The notes under the pieces: generated by a model
What the model saw: the letters and a program-made list of their open reading frames with translations, nothing else
The model's database searches: none
Told to the model about the DNA's origin: nothing
NCBI RefSeq assembly: GCF_014844035.1
Contig: NZ_CP062159.1
Location: 1,984,001-2,048,000 of the forward strand
Reading direction: 5' to 3'
DNA from: Flavobacterium sp. MDT1-60
GTDB lineage: Bacteria; Bacteroidota; Bacteroidia; Flavobacteriales; Flavobacteriaceae
DNA: 64,000 nucleotides
Shown: one piece after another, positions 8,288 to 17,857 of the stretch
Layout: every line of letters starts with the position of its first letter
Numbering within the stretch: the stretch's first letter is position 1
Translations under genes and position numbers: made by a program

Positions 8288-10159
8288 ATGAGAAAAGAAT
8301 TACTTCAATTAGTGGTAGTTGCATTTGTTTTTCTTACACAAAACAGCTTTGCACAAGAATTATACATGCCGCGAAATATAAAAGAGGCCTATGCTAAAGG
8401 CACTCGTTCTATGGACGGAAAACCAGGGAAAAATTACTGGCAGAATCATGGAAAATATACCATGGAAATTACTGTTGATGCCAAAACAAAAATCGTAAGC
8501 GGAACAGAAACCATTATTTACGAAAATAACAGTAATGATACTTTAAGAAATCTTCCAATTCGTTTTGTAAATAATCTGCATAAGCCATCTTCTCCAAGAA
8601 GCGGGAATGTGAGCCAGGATTTTTTAAGTGACGGATTAACGATTACATCTTTAAAAATTGCAGATGAAATTTATAAAGAAGATGGAAGAAAATGGGCAAC
8701 TGTTGGGAATATTAAAATGAAAAAACCGCTTTTGCCACATTCTAAAATTACAGTCAATATCGACTGGAATTATCCATTGTCTAAAGAGAGCGGGAGAGAG
8801 GGACAAATTGATGAGACTACTTTTTTTGTAGCGTACAGCTATCCTCGTGTTTCTGTTTTTGATGATTATAACAAATGGGACAGATTACCCCATACGGATC
8901 GTCAGGAATTTTATAATGACTTTAATGACTATACCTACTCGGTTAAGGCTCCTAAAAACTATGTTGTTTATGCAACCGGAGATTTGTTGAATCCTGATGA
9001 AGTTTTACAGCCTGAATTTGCGGCACGTTTGAAAAAATCTTATGCAGCTGATGAAGTTATGCATATTGCAAACGAACAAGAAATGAAAAGCGGTGTTGTA
9101 ACCAAACAAAATGAGTGGAATGTTTGGAAATTTGAAGCTAAAAATATTGTAGACGTTTGTTTCGGATTGAGTGACCATTATTTATGGGATGCGAGCAGTG
9201 TCTTAGTAGATAAAAAGACAAATCGTCGTGCAAGTGTGCAGGTAGCTTATGATATAAAAGGGACTGATTTTGTTGCCTCGGTAAAAAATAATCAATATGC
9301 ATTAGATTATTTTTCAAATAAATGGCCAGGAGTTCCTTATCCGTTTTCTAAAATGACTGCTTTCCAGGGATTTGCAGATATGGAATATCCAATGATGTGT
9401 AACGATTCTCAAATGGGAGATCCTGTTTTTGCTCAATTGGTGCAGGATCATGAAGTAGCACATACTTATTTTCCTTTTTATATGGGAATCAACGAAACCC
9501 GCTATGCTTTTATGGATGAAGGCTGGGCAACTACTTTTGAATATTTAATTGGAATTGAAGAACATGGTAAAGAAGCCGCAGATAAATTTTACAAAAAATT
9601 TAGAGTTCAGCAATACATTAGCGATCCTTCAGCAGAAGAAGACCAGCCTATTATTTCAATGTCTTCTCAGGTTTCAGATGCTGGTTATGGAAATAACTCT
9701 TACGGAAAAGCTTCCCTGTCTTATTTGGCCTTAAAAGATATGCTTGGGGATGATTTATTCAAAAAATCATTGCATGCCTATATGGAAAATTGGAATGGTA
9801 AACACCCAATTCCATGGGACTATTTCAATTCTATAAATACAGCTTCAGGAAAAAATCTAAATTGGTTTTTTAATAACTGGTTTTTCACCAATAATTATAT
9901 TGATATCTCAGTTAAAAGTGTTGCCAAGAATATCGTTTCTGTAGAAAATACAGGAGGTTTTGCAATTCCGTTTGATGTAAATGTTGTTTACTCAGACGGT
10001 TCAAAAGAAATCATTCATCAAACTCCGACAGTTTGGGAAAGCAATCAAAAAACGGCAACTGTTACTTTGAACAGCAAAAAGCAAATCAAGAGCATTGTTC
10101 TTGATGGAGGTATTTTTATGGATGCCACACCAGCGAATAATACTTTTATTTCAAAATAA
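8288..10159 (+). CDS. Secreted M1-family metallopeptidase
   Basis: Zinc aminopeptidase-like protein of 623 aa with a cleavable signal peptide (MRKELLQLV...NSFAQE). It has the full gluzincin signature HEXXH-X18-E: His388-Glu389-x-x-His392 in HEVAHTYFP, and Glu411 in MDEGWATTFE. The exopeptidase substrate motif is less clear: GFADMEYPMM takes the place of the usual GAMEN, so the N-terminus-binding site may differ. The Tyr of NNSYGKASLSY may be the catalytic tyrosine. Probably periplasmic or cell-surface peptide degradation. It is monocistronic, with a terminator at 10176. Confidence 0.9.
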   Translation: MRKELLQLVVVAFVFLTQNSFAQELYMPRNIKEAYAKGTRSMDGKPGKNYWQNHGKYTMEITVDAKTKIVSGTETIIYENNSNDTLRNLPIRFVNNLHKPSSPRSGNVSQDFLSDGLTITSLKIADEIYKEDGRKWATVGNIKMKKPLLPHSKITVNIDWNYPLSKESGREGQIDETTFFVAYSYPRVSVFDDYNKWDRLPHTDRQEFYNDFNDYTYSVKAPKNYVVYATGDLLNPDEVLQPEFAARLKKSYAADEVMHIANEQEMKSGVVTKQNEWNVWKFEAKNIVDVCFGLSDHYLWDASSVLVDKKTNRRASVQVAYDIKGTDFVASVKNNQYALDYFSNKWPGVPYPFSKMTAFQGFADMEYPMMCNDSQMGDPVFAQLVQDHEVAHTYFPFYMGINETRYAFMDEGWATTFEYLIGIEEHGKEAADKFYKKFRVQQYISDPSAEEDQPIISMSSQVSDAGYGNNSYGKASLSYLALKDMLGDDLFKKSLHAYMENWNGKHPIPWDYFNSINTASGKNLNWFFNNWFFTNNYIDISVKSVAKNIVSVENTGGFAIPFDVNVVYSDGSKEIIHQTPTVWESNQKTATVTLNSKKQIKSIVLDGGIFMDATPANNTFISK

Positions 10160-10175
10160 AATAACCTAATTTTTG

Positions 10176-10210
10176 AACCGTCTTTTTCATCGAGAAAGGC
10201 GGTTTTTTTT
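10176..10210 (+). terminator. Intrinsic terminator after the M1 peptidase
   Basis: AACCGTCTTT (10176-10185) pairs with AAAGGCGGTT (10195-10204) with one mismatch, followed by a T-run. Confidence 0.8.
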
Positions 10211-10263
10211 ATCCTGAGTTTTTAAATTAGAGAAATTAAAATAATCAACTTAATAAAATCAAA

Positions 10264-10650
10264 ATGGCTGGAGAAAAAGATTTGCAAATATTGCTAAAGA
10301 GTATGAAACCGGAACATAACTCTGGAGATTATGTTTTTTGTAAAGTAGATAAATTAGGAAATCTTAATTTAGATGAAGTTGAAATGTTCTTTAAAGAAAA
10401 AGAAGCAATAACATTAATTCTTAAAAAAGAAATTGCTGAGAAATTAAAGTTCGAATATTCGATGACAATGTCCTGGATAACGCTTTCGGTACATTCCTCT
10501 TTGGAAGCTGTTGGATTGACTGCGGCGTTTTCAAAAGCACTTTCGGATAACGGAATTAGCTGCAATGTTGTGGCGGCATTTTATCATGATCATATTTTTG
10601 TTGGAAAAAAGGATACGGAAAAAGCAATGCAGATTTTAAAATCATTTTAA
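10264..10650 (+). CDS. ACT-domain small protein
   Basis: A 128-aa cytoplasmic protein that looks like the ACT-domain family formerly labelled DUF2241. It opens with AGEKDLQILLKSMKPEHNSG, a typical start of that family, and has two ACT-like halves (about residues 5-65 and 66-128, the second including SSLEAVGLTAAFSKAL and NVVAAFYHDHIFV). ACT folds usually bind small ligands such as amino acids; no ligand or partner can be named here. It stands alone between terminator-bounded genes. Confidence 0.75.
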   Translation: MAGEKDLQILLKSMKPEHNSGDYVFCKVDKLGNLNLDEVEMFFKEKEAITLILKKEIAEKLKFEYSMTMSWITLSVHSSLEAVGLTAAFSKALSDNGISCNVVAAFYHDHIFVGKKDTEKAMQILKSF

Positions 10651-10835
10651 TTCAGTTTAAAATGGGCTGTTCTTCTAAAAATTTCAATTTTATTAATTTA
10701 TTTAAGATGGATTATGTAAGATTTTAAGAATGATTGCGGATAATTCATTGAAATAAGCAACAAGAAGCTGGTTTTTTTATTTTAATATGTTAAAAATTCA
10801 GTATTCGCAAAATAAATATGGAAAGACGTAAAATA

Positions 10836-10860
10836 GTTAGGTGCTAACCGTGTATTTTTG
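10836..10860 (+). promoter_or_regulatory. Promoter -7 box with adjacent palindrome
   Basis: TATTTTTG at 10853-10860 matches the Bacteroidota -7 consensus TAnnTTTG, 22 bases before the next start codon. Just upstream, GTTAG-GTG-CTAAC (10836-10848) is a perfect 5-bp palindrome in the spacer and could be an operator. No TTTG -33 box is seen at the usual distance. Confidence 0.4.
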
Positions 10861-10881
10861 CAAAAAACAAAATAATAACCA

Positions 10882-11499
10882 ATGAAAAAGCCCCTAATTT
10901 TTCTTGTTCTACTATTCTCCTGTACAATTATTGCTCAGAATGATCCAAAAGTTGCATTCCAAAAAACAAGATACGAATTAGCAGTTTCCTGCTACAAGAA
11001 AGCTGATTTTGTAAAAGCGCTTGATTTATTTTCTATCGCTTCTAAAATTAAGCCTGAAAATGAGTTAGGAAAAGAGTCTGTCAAAAAAGTAGATTGCCTA
11101 AAAACCATGTTGAGAAAAAGCATCATGGATAAAGTTATCGGAACCTGGAAAATGAATGGTGATAAACCGCTTTGGGCTGTAAATGCTGCTAGTAATACCA
11201 ACTATAAAACGATAGAAGAATTGGTAGAAATTAACCAGAAACAGATTTTGTTTTATGAATTGGATACCAAAACGAAAGCGAAAAAATTAATCAAGTCTGA
11301 AGATTTAGCTTATTACAACAAAGATCAATCTGATGCTTTATTTTCGGCTATTATTCTGTCTGATGGAACTATTTGGAATTGTTCATTAAATGAAGGTGCA
11401 GATATATTGCACGTAATTAATATCGCCAAACAAACTGAAAACGGTGTTGAGAAAATAAAAGCCGATAATTTGGAACGATTTTACAGCAAAGTAAAATAA
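10882..11499 (+). CDS. Exported protein with an N-terminal TPR-like segment
   Basis: A 205-aa protein with a signal peptide (MKKPLIFLVLLFSCTIIAQ; the SC could be read as a lipobox but the +2 context is poor). Residues about 25-70 (ARYELAVSCYKKADFVKALDLFSIASKIKPENELG-like) form one tetratricopeptide-like helix pair. The remainder (MKVIGTWKMNGDKPLW..., ...LDTKTKAKKLIKSEDLAYY...) looks like a beta-rich, lipocalin-like domain. I recognise no named family. A terminator follows directly. Confidence 0.7.
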   Translation: MKKPLIFLVLLFSCTIIAQNDPKVAFQKTRYELAVSCYKKADFVKALDLFSIASKIKPENELGKESVKKVDCLKTMLRKSIMDKVIGTWKMNGDKPLWAVNAASNTNYKTIEELVEINQKQILFYELDTKTKAKKLIKSEDLAYYNKDQSDALFSAIILSDGTIWNCSLNEGADILHVINIAKQTENGVEKIKADNLERFYSKVK

Positions 11500-11500
11500 T

Positions 11501-11526
11501 AAAAAAGGGATTGATTCCCTTTTTTT
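11501..11526. terminator. Bidirectional terminator
   Basis: AAAAAAGGGA-TTGAT-TCCCTTTTTTT forms a hairpin with A-run and T-run on either side. It serves the plus-strand gene ending at 11499 and the minus-strand gene ending at 11545. Confidence 0.85.
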
Positions 11527-11544
11527 ATGCTCTATTTTAAGTTT

Positions 11545-12108
11545 TTACAAGAATTTAAATCCTACAGAGAAATTAGAGATTCCGGTTTTGATACTTCGTC
11601 CTGAAGGATCAAGATCGGTTACGCCAGCCAGATAACGATAGTCTACTGTAAATCTCCATAAATCGACTCCGGCTCCACCAAGGAAACTGCTGTTATTTTT
11701 CTCAAATGCAATATAATTAAGACTATTGCTCGCTTTTATATCAGAATAATTTTTCCAGTTGTAACCTACAAAAAGACGAATGTTCCCTAGTTTTCCTAAC
11801 GGAACAATTTTAAAACCGGCAATTAAAGTGGCATCTGTTCCTCCTAATGTATATTCGGTTTCTCCAATTCCGGTTTGAGAGACACTAAATTTTGAAGATG
11901 CATACCCAAATTCACCCTGACCGTAAAAAAGCAATAAATTCACTCTTACAAAACCAGCAAAACCAACATCAGTTCCAGAGCTTTTTGAACTGAAATCATC
12001 TGTAATAACTGAAGTAATATTGGTGGAAAATTGAGGCCCAAATTGTATCAATTGTGCAAAGCCATTCACACTAATACATAATAATGCTGCTAAAATGAAT
12101 TTTTTCAT
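11545..12108 (-). CDS. Outer-membrane beta-barrel protein (porin-like family)
   Basis: A 187-aa secreted protein with signal peptide MKKFILAALLCISVNGFAQ. The rest is made of alternating short beta-strand patterns (VGFAGFVRVNLLLFYGQGEF, GGAGVDLWRFTVDYRYL) ending in aromatic FSVGFKFL, the C-terminal strand signature of outer-membrane barrels. It matches the general 'outer membrane beta-barrel' class of Bacteroidota, about 8 strands. Function unknown. It converges on the upstream gene across a shared terminator. Confidence 0.82.
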   Translation of the reverse strand: MKKFILAALLCISVNGFAQLIQFGPQFSTNITSVITDDFSSKSSGTDVGFAGFVRVNLLLFYGQGEFGYASSKFSVSQTGIGETEYTLGGTDATLIAGFKIVPLGKLGNIRLFVGYNWKNYSDIKASNSLNYIAFEKNNSSFLGGAGVDLWRFTVDYRYLAGVTDLDPSGRSIKTGISNFSVGFKFL

Positions 12109-12256
12109 AATTGGATTTATTTGTTTTTACATAGTATAAAAATAATTATTATTAATCAGAATAGTATCATAATTTGGGGTTTATTTTAATGTATTTATTT
12201 GAAAATGAATAAACTGAAATAATTTCATTCGATATAAAAATATTATTAGAATCCCG

Positions 12257-12264
12257 TAAATTTG
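12257..12264 (+). promoter_or_regulatory. Candidate -7 box
   Basis: TAAATTTG, an exact TAnnTTTG match 28 bases before the acetyltransferase start. No -33 TTTG at 19-base spacing. Confidence 0.35.
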
Positions 12265-12292
12265 TTTTTAAAAGATAAACGATAACAATAAA

Positions 12293-12700
12293 ATGAAAAT
12301 TGCAACAATTAAGGCATCTGAAACCTGGCAAATTAGACACAAAGTAATGTGGCCAGATCAGCCTTTTGAATTTGTGCAGTTGGAAGAAGATAATTCAGGA
12401 CTACATTTTGGAGTGTTTGATAAAGATATTTTAGTTTCAATTGTTTCTTGTTTTATTGCTGATGATGAAATGCAGTTTAGAAAATTAGCAACACTGGAAA
12501 ATTATCAGGGAAAGGGAATAGCTTCGTTATTGTTAAATCATATTTTGAAGCTTGCAAAAGATAAAGGTTTGCGAAAAGTATGGTGTAATGCAAGAACCAA
12601 TAAAAAGTCATTTTATGTGAGATTTGGTATGAGAGATATTGGTAAAACGTTTGTTAAATCAGGACAGGAATTTTCAATAATGGAAATTTTGCTTTTCTAG
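12293..12700 (+). CDS. GNAT-family N-acetyltransferase
   Basis: A 135-aa single GNAT domain. The acetyl-CoA-binding motif is seen as LENYQGKGIASLLLNHILKLA (R/Q-x-x-G-x-G/A pattern, QGKGIA), followed by a C-terminal strand VWCNARTNKKSFYVRFGM that is typical of the family's substrate end. Cytoplasmic. The acceptor substrate is unknown. Monocistronic by position. Confidence 0.88.
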   Translation: MKIATIKASETWQIRHKVMWPDQPFEFVQLEEDNSGLHFGVFDKDILVSIVSCFIADDEMQFRKLATLENYQGKGIASLLLNHILKLAKDKGLRKVWCNARTNKKSFYVRFGMRDIGKTFVKSGQEFSIMEILLF

Positions 12701-12921
12701 TTAAGCCATTTTTGCGGAATAGAGTAGCAGCCGTCAAATATTTGCGATTTTGATTTTATTTCGAAAATCAACCACTTTTGCTTGTAAAGGTTTGTTTACA
12801 AAATGATATTTTTATGAGATTTTGCAAGAAATCATTAAGGTTTTATTATAATTTCTAAGTAAAAAATAATGAAAACGTTTTCGTGTTTTTCTAAATGTTA
12901 AAGCTTATAAAATTTTCTTTT

Positions 12922-12948
12922 TTTGTATAAATACTTTACTTACTTTCG
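12922..12948 (+). promoter_or_regulatory. Promoter close to the start of the 126-aa exported protein
   Basis: TTTG at 12922-12925 and TACTTTCG at 12941-12948 resemble the -33 TTTG and -7 TAnnTTTG elements. The spacer of 15 is shorter than usual. Transcription would begin about 12952-12956, at or just before the ATG at 12956, so the mRNA would have almost no leader. Confidence 0.4.
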
Positions 12949-12955
12949 CACCCAA

Positions 12956-13336
12956 ATGAGAAAGTTAATAATATTTTTAGTGTTTATGAATTTCCTTCTG
13001 CTAGGCGGAGGGCAATATCTTAATGCTGAAACGCATCAAAGTTCTCACCACTATCTGGAGAAAAGACACCGCGTAAAATTAACCAATCAGGATCAGGGCA
13101 GCTCTATCATAGAAGATGCAGATGTAGATCTTGATGAAGAATGTGTTGGTAATGATAATCTTAAAGATGGTTTAAGTAATAAGTTTTTTGCAACAAAATA
13201 TAGCTTACTAGATAGCTGGTATCTGACAATCTCTCGTCAGATCGTTGTGAATTCATTTAATCGTTTTGAAATTTTCGGCTCATCTTGTGGCCAATCAAAT
13301 CCTATTTATATTACTCAACGAGTATTAAGAATATGA
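12956..13336 (+). CDS. Small exported protein upstream of the RND operon
   Basis: A 126-aa protein from the ATG at 12956, which gives a good signal peptide (MRKLIIFLVFMNFLLLGGGQYLNAE); an upstream TTG would add 11 residues ahead of it. The mature part is short and acidic (DADVDLDEECVGNDN) and has no recognised domain. It lies about 170 bases before the RND adaptor, on the same strand, and may be co-expressed, but no function is supported. Confidence 0.6.
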   Translation: MRKLIIFLVFMNFLLLGGGQYLNAETHQSSHHYLEKRHRVKLTNQDQGSSIIEDADVDLDEECVGNDNLKDGLSNKFFATKYSLLDSWYLTISRQIVVNSFNRFEIFGSSCGQSNPIYITQRVLRI

Positions 13337-13508
13337 TTTACAATATACATCAGTCACCTTTGTTGTGATCGTGCATATCTTTTGATGTATATTTTTTACT
13401 TCTTCTTATATGAAATTTAAGATCTGACTTAGGCTTGCTGATGCATTTTTTCACCTCAAGGAATCACCGCATTCCAAGCATTAAATCGCTTAAATTTCCA
13501 TTAAAATC

Positions 13509-14591
13509 ATGAAAAGAATTATTGTGTTAACAGGCATGCTTGCCTTGTTGTGCCTAACCAGTTGTACATCAAAAAAAGAAGAAAAAGAAGAAGTTGAAAA
13601 ATTTACAGTGACAAGCCCTGTAAAAATCGACACTTCATTTACCAAAGAGTATGTTTCGCAGATTAAATCTGTACGGAATATCGAACTCCGCGCCCAGGAA
13701 AAAGGGTTTTTACAAAACATTTATGTTGACGAAGGTCAGTTTGTAAAAAAAGGTCAGTTGTTGTTTAAGATAATGCCAAACATGTATCAGGCTGAATTAC
13801 TTAAAGCACAAGCTGAACAAAAATCAGTAGAAATTGAATTGCAAAATTCGAAGTTACTGGCAGATAAAAATATCGTTTCTAAAAACGAATTAAGTGTGGC
13901 TCAGGCAAAATTGCAATCAGCCAAAGCTGAGGTTGCATTGGCAAAACTTCATTTATCATTTACTGAAATCAGAGCTCCGTTTGACGGAACAATTGACCGT
14001 ATTCCATTAAAATTAGGAAGTCTTATTGACGAAGGTGAATTGTTGACCAGCCTTTCAGATAATAGCCAAATGTTCGCTTACTTCAATGTATCTGAACCAG
14101 AATATCTTCAATACCAAACGGATGTAAAAGATCGTGCAGAAACTAAAGTAAATTTGCTTTTAGCTAATGGAGAGTCTTTTAAATACAAAGGAAACGTAGA
14201 GGTTATCGAAAGTGAATTTAATAATGAAACCGGAAATATTGCTTTCAGAGCCAGATTCCCCAATTCAGAAAAATTACTTAGAAATGGAGAAACCGGAAAA
14301 GTTCAAATGCTTGTTCCGCTTAAAAATGCTATTGTGATTCCGCAAAAAGCGACTTACGAAATTCAGGATAAAAAATATGTTTTTATTGTTGATAAAAACA
14401 ATAAAGTAAGTTCAAGAGAAATTACCATTACAGGTGAAGTACCTGATTTGTATGTAGTAAAAACAGGACTTGCTGAAAATGATAAAATTTTACTTGAAGG
14501 AGTTCAGAAAGTAAAAGAGAACGACAAAATTAAATATGAATTCCAATCTCCTCAAACGGTAATCAATCATTTACGCGTAAAAGCGGAATAA
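13509..14591 (+). CDS. RND efflux periplasmic adaptor (membrane fusion protein)
   Basis: Lipoprotein of 360 aa that links the inner-membrane pump to the outer-membrane channel. Signal ends CLTSC with Cys19 as lipidation site. Then come a lipoyl-like half (QEKGFLQNIYVDEGQFVKKGQLLFKI), an alpha-hairpin (about residues 100-150: AQAEQKSVEIELQNSKL), the second lipoyl half (IRAPFDGTIDRIPLKLGSLI) and a beta-barrel/membrane-proximal part. First gene of a three-gene operon with the permease and outer-membrane factor. The substrate is unknown; it is of the HAE-1 drug-efflux class. Confidence 0.95.
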   Translation: MKRIIVLTGMLALLCLTSCTSKKEEKEEVEKFTVTSPVKIDTSFTKEYVSQIKSVRNIELRAQEKGFLQNIYVDEGQFVKKGQLLFKIMPNMYQAELLKAQAEQKSVEIELQNSKLLADKNIVSKNELSVAQAKLQSAKAEVALAKLHLSFTEIRAPFDGTIDRIPLKLGSLIDEGELLTSLSDNSQMFAYFNVSEPEYLQYQTDVKDRAETKVNLLLANGESFKYKGNVEVIESEFNNETGNIAFRARFPNSEKLLRNGETGKVQMLVPLKNAIVIPQKATYEIQDKKYVFIVDKNNKVSSREITITGEVPDLYVVKTGLAENDKILLEGVQKVKENDKIKYEFQSPQTVINHLRVKAE

Positions 14592-14652
14592 AAAGTTTTG
14601 TTTCAGGTTCCAGGTTTAGTGCGAAACTGAAACCTGAAACTAAAAAACTTTT
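14591..14652. repeat. Inverted repeat inside the RND operon
   Basis: AAAAGTTTTGTTTCAGGTT (14591-14609) faces AACCTGAAACTAAAAAACTT (14631-14650), nearly perfect. It fills most of the 98-base gap between adaptor and permease, and could either tune their relative expression or be a passive dispersed repeat. Confidence 0.65.
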
Positions 14653-14689
14653 AAATCCCACTTTGGTTTAATCATTAAAAAATAAATAA

Positions 14690-17600
14690 ATGTTTAATAA
14701 ATTTATACAGAGACCCGTTCTGTCGATAGTAATATCGCTGATTATTGTCTTTTTAGGAATATTGTCGGTGATGAATTTACCTATCACCCAATTTCCTTCC
14801 ATCTCTCCGCCGATGGTAAATGTTACGGCAGATTATCCTGGATCTAACGGTGAATTGATGATCAAATCGGTTGTTATTCCGTTAGAAAGAGCCTTGAATG
14901 GAGTTCCGGGAATGAAATATATGACTTCTGATGCCGGAAATGATGGTGAAGCAAGCATACAAGTAGTATTTAATTTAGGTACAGATCCAAATCAGGCTGC
15001 TATTAACGTGCAGAACCGTGTGGCTTCGGTGACTAATAAACTACCTCCTTTAGTAGTAAGAGAGGGTGTAAAGATTACACGTGAGGTTCCGAGTATGTTG
15101 ATGTATGTGAATCTTTATAGTACGGATAAAAATACCGACATGAAGTTCTTATACAATTATGCAGATATCAACGTGTTGTCAGAATTGAAAAGGGTAAATG
15201 GTGTTGGTTCCGGTGATATTTTAGGAACACGTGAATATGCGATGCGTATTTGGTTAAAACCAGATCGTATGTTAGCTTATAAAATATCTGCTGATGAGGT
15301 AATGGAAGCATTATCAAGTCAGAGTTTGGAAGCGTCTCCTGGTAAAACAGGTGAAAGCTCTGGTAAACGTTCTCAGGCATTTGAATATGTATTGAAATAT
15401 TCAGGGCGTTTTACAAGCAAAGAACAATATGAGAACATCATCGTAAAATCAAATAGCAACGGGGAACTTTTGCGTTTGAAAGATATTGCCAAAATTGAAT
15501 TTGGTAGCTCGATGTATGATATTTATTCTAATTTGAATGGAAGACCATCTGCAGCTATTGTATTGAAACAATCTTTTGGAAGTAACGCGAATCAGGTTAT
15601 TGAAGACGTAAAAGCAAAACTTGAAAAAATTAAGCAAAAATTCCCAAAAGGAATGGATTACGAAATCTCGTATGACGTTTCTAAATTCTTAGATGCTTCT
15701 ATTGAGAAAGTAATCCATACTTTGATCGAAGCCTTCATTTTGGTTGGTTTGGTTGTGTTTCTTTTCTTAGGAGACTGGAGATCTACGGTTATTCCGGCAA
15801 TTGCAGTACCCGTTTCATTGGTTGGAACCTTTGTGTTTATGACCTTCTTTGATATTTCATTGAACTTAATTACGTTGTTTGCATTGGTTTTGGCAATTGG
15901 GGTCGTCGTCGATGATGCGATCGTGGTTATTGAAGCTGTTCACGCCAAGATGGAGGAAGAACATCTGTCCCCACTTAAAGCGACCAAAAAAGCGATGCAC
16001 GAGATTGCAGGAGCTATTGTGGCGATTACATTCTTAATGGCGGCGGTATTTATTCCGGTTGCATTTATGTCTGGTCCGGTTGGAGTATTTTACAGACAGT
16101 TCTCTATTACAATGGCAACGGCGATTATCCTTTCAGGTATTGTGGCTTTGACTTTGACACCGGCACTTTGTGCGATGATGCTAAAAAACAATCACGGTAC
16201 ACCTAAAAAGAAAACACCTGTAAACAGATTTATAGATGGTTTTAATAACAAGTTTAATCTTGCTCAGGGTAAATATCAGAATGTATTAGCAAAAATCGTA
16301 AACAGAAGAGCCGTTACTATTATTGCGCTTTTAGTTTTTTGTGCAGGAACATGGTTGATTAGTAGCACTGTTCCTTCCGGATTTATTCCGAATGAGGATC
16401 AGGGAATGTTTTATGCTATTATCCAGACACCTCCGGGTTCATCATTAGAAAGAACCAATAATATTGCGGAGAAATTGCAAAAAATTGCCGAGACAGTAGA
16501 CGGAGTTAAATCGGTTTCTTCATTGGCAGGTTATGAAATTTTGACAGAAGGTACCGGATCTAACGCCGGAACTTGTTTGATCAACTTAAAAGACTGGAAC
16601 GATCGTAAAGAATCTGTTCAGGAAATCATGACGGAACTGGAAGAAAAATCGAAAGATATTCCGGGTGCTAATATCGAATTTTTCCAACCGCCAGCAGTAC
16701 CGGGATATGGAGCAGCAGGTGGATTTGAGCTTCGTTTACTGGACAAAACAGGTTCAGGTGATTTCAAAAAAGTAGAAGAAGTCAATAAAGAGTTTGTTGA
16801 GGAATTGAACAAACGTCCTGAATTGTCTAACGTGTTTAGTTTCTTTAGTGCGAGTTTCCCTCAGTATATGATGAAAGTCGACAATGACTTGGCACAACAA
16901 AAAGGAGTTTCTATCGAAAATGCGATGAACACTTTGTCAACTCTTGTGGGGAGTAACTATGAGATCAGTTTTATTAAATACGGAATTAACTATAAGGTAA
17001 TCGTTCAGGCCGCACCGGAATATCGTGCGCAACCAGATGACATTTTGAAACTTTATGTAAAAAATGATCGTGATGAAATGGTTCCTTTTTCTGCTTTTAT
17101 GAAATTAGAAAAAGTATATGGTCTTTCAGAAATAACAAGACATAATATGTATACCTCAACAGAAATTAGTGGTGGTCCGGCTCCGGGTTATAGTTCCGGA
17201 ACGGCGATTAAAGTAATTCAGGAAGTTGCGGCTAAAAAATTACCAAGAGGATTCGATATTGACTGGGCCGGTATTTCTGCCGATGAGGTGGCACAAGGAA
17301 ATCAGGCAATTTGGGTATTCCTTATTTGTTTAGGATTCGTGTACCTGGTATTAGCAGCACAATACGAAAGTTTTATTCTGCCATTATCTGTAATTCTTTC
17401 TTTACCGGCGGGTATTTTTGGAGCTTTCCTTTTATTGAAAGTAACAGGATTAGAAAACAATATTTACGCTCAGGTTGCGATGGTAATGCTTATTGGTTTA
17501 TTGGGTAAAAATGCCGTGTTGATTGTGGAGTTTGCGATTCAGCGACATGCTGCCGGTAAAACAGTTCTTGAAGCTGCAATGGAGGGAGCGAAAGCGAGGT

Positions 17601-17857
17601 TCCGTCCAATTTTGATGACTTCATTTGCTTTTATTGCGGGATTATTACCACTTGCTTTTGCTTCTGGGCCGGGTAAAATTGGAAACAGAACTATTGGTAC
17701 AGCAGCTGCCGGAGGTATGCTTATCGGAACTATTTGTGGAGTATTTGTAATTCCTGGATTGTATTATATTTTCGGAAGAATTGCAGAGAAGCACAAACTG
17801 GTTAAAAATGAAGAAGAGAATCCATTAACTGAAGAAATTGATAACAATCATGTCTAA
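14690..17857 (+). CDS. RND efflux permease, HAE-1 family
   Basis: Proton-driven inner-membrane drug exporter, 1055 aa, similar in length to AcrB. It starts MFNKFIQRPVLSIVISLIIVF with the classic first helix and has 12 membrane helices in two repeats. The proton-relay aspartates lie in IGVVVDDAIVV (Asp408-Asp409), and a second-half lysine lies in GLLGKNAVLIVEFAIQ. Large periplasmic loops follow helices 1 and 7. The stop overlaps the start of the next gene by 8 bases, showing translational coupling. Confidence 0.97.
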   Translation: MFNKFIQRPVLSIVISLIIVFLGILSVMNLPITQFPSISPPMVNVTADYPGSNGELMIKSVVIPLERALNGVPGMKYMTSDAGNDGEASIQVVFNLGTDPNQAAINVQNRVASVTNKLPPLVVREGVKITREVPSMLMYVNLYSTDKNTDMKFLYNYADINVLSELKRVNGVGSGDILGTREYAMRIWLKPDRMLAYKISADEVMEALSSQSLEASPGKTGESSGKRSQAFEYVLKYSGRFTSKEQYENIIVKSNSNGELLRLKDIAKIEFGSSMYDIYSNLNGRPSAAIVLKQSFGSNANQVIEDVKAKLEKIKQKFPKGMDYEISYDVSKFLDASIEKVIHTLIEAFILVGLVVFLFLGDWRSTVIPAIAVPVSLVGTFVFMTFFDISLNLITLFALVLAIGVVVDDAIVVIEAVHAKMEEEHLSPLKATKKAMHEIAGAIVAITFLMAAVFIPVAFMSGPVGVFYRQFSITMATAIILSGIVALTLTPALCAMMLKNNHGTPKKKTPVNRFIDGFNNKFNLAQGKYQNVLAKIVNRRAVTIIALLVFCAGTWLISSTVPSGFIPNEDQGMFYAIIQTPPGSSLERTNNIAEKLQKIAETVDGVKSVSSLAGYEILTEGTGSNAGTCLINLKDWNDRKESVQEIMTELEEKSKDIPGANIEFFQPPAVPGYGAAGGFELRLLDKTGSGDFKKVEEVNKEFVEELNKRPELSNVFSFFSASFPQYMMKVDNDLAQQKGVSIENAMNTLSTLVGSNYEISFIKYGINYKVIVQAAPEYRAQPDDILKLYVKNDRDEMVPFSAFMKLEKVYGLSEITRHNMYTSTEISGGPAPGYSSGTAIKVIQEVAAKKLPRGFDIDWAGISADEVAQGNQAIWVFLICLGFVYLVLAAQYESFILPLSVILSLPAGIFGAFLLLKVTGLENNIYAQVAMVMLIGLLGKNAVLIVEFAIQRHAAGKTVLEAAMEGAKARFRPILMTSFAFIAGLLPLAFASGPGKIGNRTIGTAAAGGMLIGTICGVFVIPGLYYIFGRIAEKHKLVKNEEENPLTEEIDNNHV

